Made by a program: the position numbers and the translations under genes. DNA of 64,000 nucleotides, taken from the NCBI GenBank assembly GCA_025359505.1, contig JANYHH010000070.1:1-64000 (forward strand), read 5' to 3'. This document shows positions 60,651 through 64,000 of this stretch, piece after piece. Position 1 is the first letter of the stretch. The number at the start of each line of letters is the position of its first letter. The notes beneath the pieces are model-generated. The model ran no database searches. It saw nothing but the letters and a program-made list of their open reading frames with translations, and was not told where the DNA came from. The stretch is from Deinococcales bacterium. GTDB lineage: Bacteria > Deinococcota > Deinococci > Deinococcales > JAAFIG01.

Positions 60651-61472
60651 ATGAGGATTTGCAACATCACAAAAGATGACCTATCCACCCTCGAGCCGTT
60701 GCTGCGGGCGTCTTATGGCGAGGGAGAGTTTTCTATCGCGGACGAAATTGATTACTTCCCCGACCCAGCGCCAAAAGACTGGTTCTGGGCGAGCGATCAA
60801 GGTCACGCGGTCGGTTTCTTGCGTCACTTCGCCGCCGATTCCGAGATCAGCGTCGCCGAACTGTACGCGCCAGAATTGCTGGTCGCTTGAGCGCTGCTGG
60901 AGCATTTCGCAGCGCATCACGATTTGTCGAAACATCAAAAATTGCGATTCGACTTGAGTCCAACCATGCGAGACCTCGAGACGATTATCCGTGAAATTGG
61001 CGAGGTTGCCGAAGTCGTCAACGTTTATCACTTTGAGAAACGCATTGCGCCAATGCCGGAGCTGCGCTTTGAACTCCAAACCGTGAGCGATTTTCACCGC
61101 GTCGTTCAGATTCTCGGGGTGCTGAAACCGTATAGCGCAGATCAGCTCGAGCAATTACACAGCCAAAACGAGCTTTTTGTGATTCATCAAAACCAAACCC
61201 CTGTCGCTGCCGCGCACATTCAGCGAAAAACAGTGGACATGACAGAAATCGTTACGCTGGCAACAGACACCAACCAGCGCCATCAGGGTTACGCGCAAGC
61301 CTTGCTGCGAGACCTCGAGCGCTACGCCGCTCAGCACTCGTTGTCCATTGAATTCCAAGTTAGGGGCGACAATACGCCCGCGATCCGACTATACGAACGG
61401 GCTGGCTACCGCAAAAACGAAAAACGTTCGTTGAACTGGCTGTACACACGCTGGCCGAAATCAAACATCTGA
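60651..61472 (+). pseudogene. GNAT acetyltransferase gene with one in-frame TGA
   Basis: The frame from ATG 60651 to 61472 (273 codons) is interrupted once, by TGA at 60888-60890. Coding resumes in the same frame at once with ALLEHFAAHHDLSKH. The C-terminal half carries the acetyl-CoA motif TLATDTNQRHQGYAQALLRD and RLYERAGYRKNEK. The stop reads CTTGAG in GCTTGAGCG; CTCGAG at that position restores Arg. A C-to-T change in the window's iterated palindrome is the simplest cause. The upstream half alone (79 codons) would lack the acetyl-CoA site. The second half could restart near 60924, giving 182 aa. Confidence 0.8.
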
Positions 61473-61515
61473 ACCGCTCGAGCTACGCCACCTCGAGAAC
61501 GCGTTAAACTCCTGA

Positions 61516-62982
<1,467 letters not shown>

Positions 62983-62983
62983 A

Positions 62984-63622
62984 ATGATGATGGAACCCGC
63001 AACGCTCCCCGCTGAACTCGAGGTGGCACTGATGCAGCTCGAGCGCGGCGGGGGCGCGGTTCATTACTTCGTTTTCGAGGTGGATGCCGAAGCAGATTGG
63101 CACGGCTCAGATTTGCACAGCTCAGATTGGCACAGCTCGGACTTACACAGTCGTGCGACATTTGCGGGATTCGAGCTTTTGAAACCGCAACTCGAGCCGT
63201 ACCAGTTGACGCTCGAGCCGAAGCTGATGAGCAGTGCGACGGTCAGCGTCGAAACGTTTTTGGGTGTCTTGCGTGCGGGCAAAGAAGACTTCGATTCGCC
63301 GAGCGGTTACTTGAGCGCGAAGATCGCCGCGCTGTCCAAAAACGGCAGTTTTTCGCACCCGATCACGGATGGTTACTTGTACGCTTTTTGCGAACCGCCT
63401 TACAGTTTACAGCTCGCTCCAAACGAAGCCCAGCGTATTTTCGATACGATCAACGCGCATCTGTTCGGCGGTTTCACCGACGATCTGGAGATTCGGCGCT
63501 GGTCGGACAACTGGTCTAACTTTTTCGAAGCGGGTCTCGAGTGGTGGGGCGCGTTCTGGTGGACGGTGCACAATCACACGAAGAATCAAATCGTTGTGCT
63601 GACAGCTTCCGCAACCGACTGA
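62984..63622 (+). CDS. Hypothetical protein with tandem DWH/DLH repeats
   Basis: 212 aa; ATG at 62984, 62987 or 62990. Unrecognised family. Residues about 38-56 are four 5-residue units (DWHGS, DLHSS, DWHSS, DLHS), encoded by a 15-bp tandem repeat at 63093-63150. The remainder is an alpha/beta domain rich in aromatic residues (WSDNWSNFFEAGLEWWGAFW near the C-terminus). It starts 1 bp after the proS stop, so it is probably co-transcribed with proS. The His/Asp repeat could bind a metal ion, which is a guess. Confidence 0.65.
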   Translation: MMMEPATLPAELEVALMQLERGGGAVHYFVFEVDAEADWHGSDLHSSDWHSSDLHSRATFAGFELLKPQLEPYQLTLEPKLMSSATVSVETFLGVLRAGKEDFDSPSGYLSAKIAALSKNGSFSHPITDGYLYAFCEPPYSLQLAPNEAQRIFDTINAHLFGGFTDDLEIRRWSDNWSNFFEAGLEWWGAFWWTVHNHTKNQIVVLTASATD

Positions 63623-63808
63623 AGAAGCCACACGGATATGAGGCTCGAGCGACTGCGCTGCGTGAGATGATGCTCGAGCGGCTATTTGCTAGCTCGTTTT
63701 TCTGGATCAAAACTGAGTATCTTTATGAGAAGCTTCAATCCTCGAGCCATACAGTTTTGCAGTCCTTTACCCTTGTGCGAGCCTTTCACAAATCCTCGAG
63801 ATTGCGAC

Positions 63809-63836
63809 TTTACATTGCTGAAAATCTCGTTATAAT
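63809..63836 (+). promoter_or_regulatory. Sigma-70-type promoter
   Basis: TTTACA (63809-63814) and TATAAT (63831-63836) are separated by 16 bp. The gene start lies 51 bp beyond the -10 box, with AAGGGGG before the ATG. Confidence 0.7.
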
Positions 63837-63887
63837 CTGCCACACATTTCGAGCGCCGCTCGTCTGGAGCTTTTGAAGGGGGTACGC

Positions 63888-64000
63888 ATGTCCGTAGTTG
63901 CCTCACCTCGAGTTGATCCCGTCGCACTGAACGCACACGATTTGAATGCCAGCTTCTGGGCAGAGCGCGTGCGTCCGCTGGTCAAAACGGAACGTTTCGC
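63888..64000 (+). CDS. Start of a gene cut by the window edge
   Basis: ATG 63888 with AAGGGGG 6 bp upstream and a strong promoter at 63809-63836. The first 37 codons (MSVVASPRVDPVALNAHDLN, then SFWAERVRPLVKTERF) run to the window end without a stop. No family can be assigned from this fragment. Confidence 0.7.
   Translation, partial: MSVVASPRVDPVALNAHDLNASFWAERVRPLVKTERF

Noticed and set aside
60888-60890. TGA in the GNAT gene as selenocysteine or a reassigned Trp codon
   Set aside because: Many genes here end in TGA (hom, rnhB and others), TAG and TAA also appear as in-frame stops, no selenocysteine element is visible, and CTCGAG restores a plain Arg.

Overview
The window is gene-dense bacterial DNA, by eye in the high-50s % G+C, and most consistent with the Deinococcus-Thermus lineage. 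Pointers are an archaeal/eukaryotic-type prolyl-tRNA synthetase, an HspR-type regulator, a split leucine operon and many secreted proteins and lipoproteins of unknown family. The assignment is inference; no rRNA is present. The most striking property is the palindrome CTCGAG, found on hand counts at about 8-12 copies per kb in most housekeeping genes and intergenic gaps, against roughly one per 3 kb by chance. It occurs in all reading frames, in terminator hairpins and in repeats, like the HIP1 palindrome of cyanobacteria.

Layout. 0.1-5 kb: homoserine dehydrogenase, a SufE-like protein, a GYF/DUF4870-type membrane protein, and a Mn/Zn ABC importer operon with a Fur-like operator. 5-8.9 kb: spermidine-synthase-like and glyoxalase-fold genes, a YbjN-like protein, a regulator broken by a stop codon, and tRNA-Ala. 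8.9-15.6 kb: a leucine operon (leuC, leuD, leuB on the minus strand) interrupted by a four-helix-bundle cassette between inverted repeats, two small genes and a methyltransferase, and preceded by an AT-rich Mrr-like nuclease; then a GntR regulator and tRNA-Tyr and tRNA-Thr. 15.9-23 kb: renalase-like oxidoreductase, alkaline phosphatase, a three-gene DUF3299-like/MacB-like ABC operon, amidase, quinone reductase. 23-27 kb: an AT-richer, CTCGAG-poor block with two co-translated surface proteins. 27-42.6 kb: DinG-like helicase, acyl-CoA ligase, a regulator made of two tandem HspR domains, M1 peptidase, an ECF sigma/membrane partner pair, endonuclease III, an SDR/HxlR divergent pair and an ABC exporter. 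42.6-54 kb: large secreted proteins, S9 peptidase, GDPD, a P450/TetR pair, subtilase and RNase HII. 54-64 kb: about 6.4 kb of mostly secreted proteins bounded by direct repeats of the rnhB 3' end, then a broken acetyltransferase, proS and the start of one more gene.

Two themes tie the window together. First, several genes carry single lesions (three in-frame stops and two frameshifts); two of the stops lie one substitution from CTCGAG. Second, small insertions disturb otherwise ordinary operons: the cassette in the leu operon, the Mrr gene before leuC, and the segment between the two rnhB ends. No transposase, integrase, CRISPR array or rRNA was recognised.
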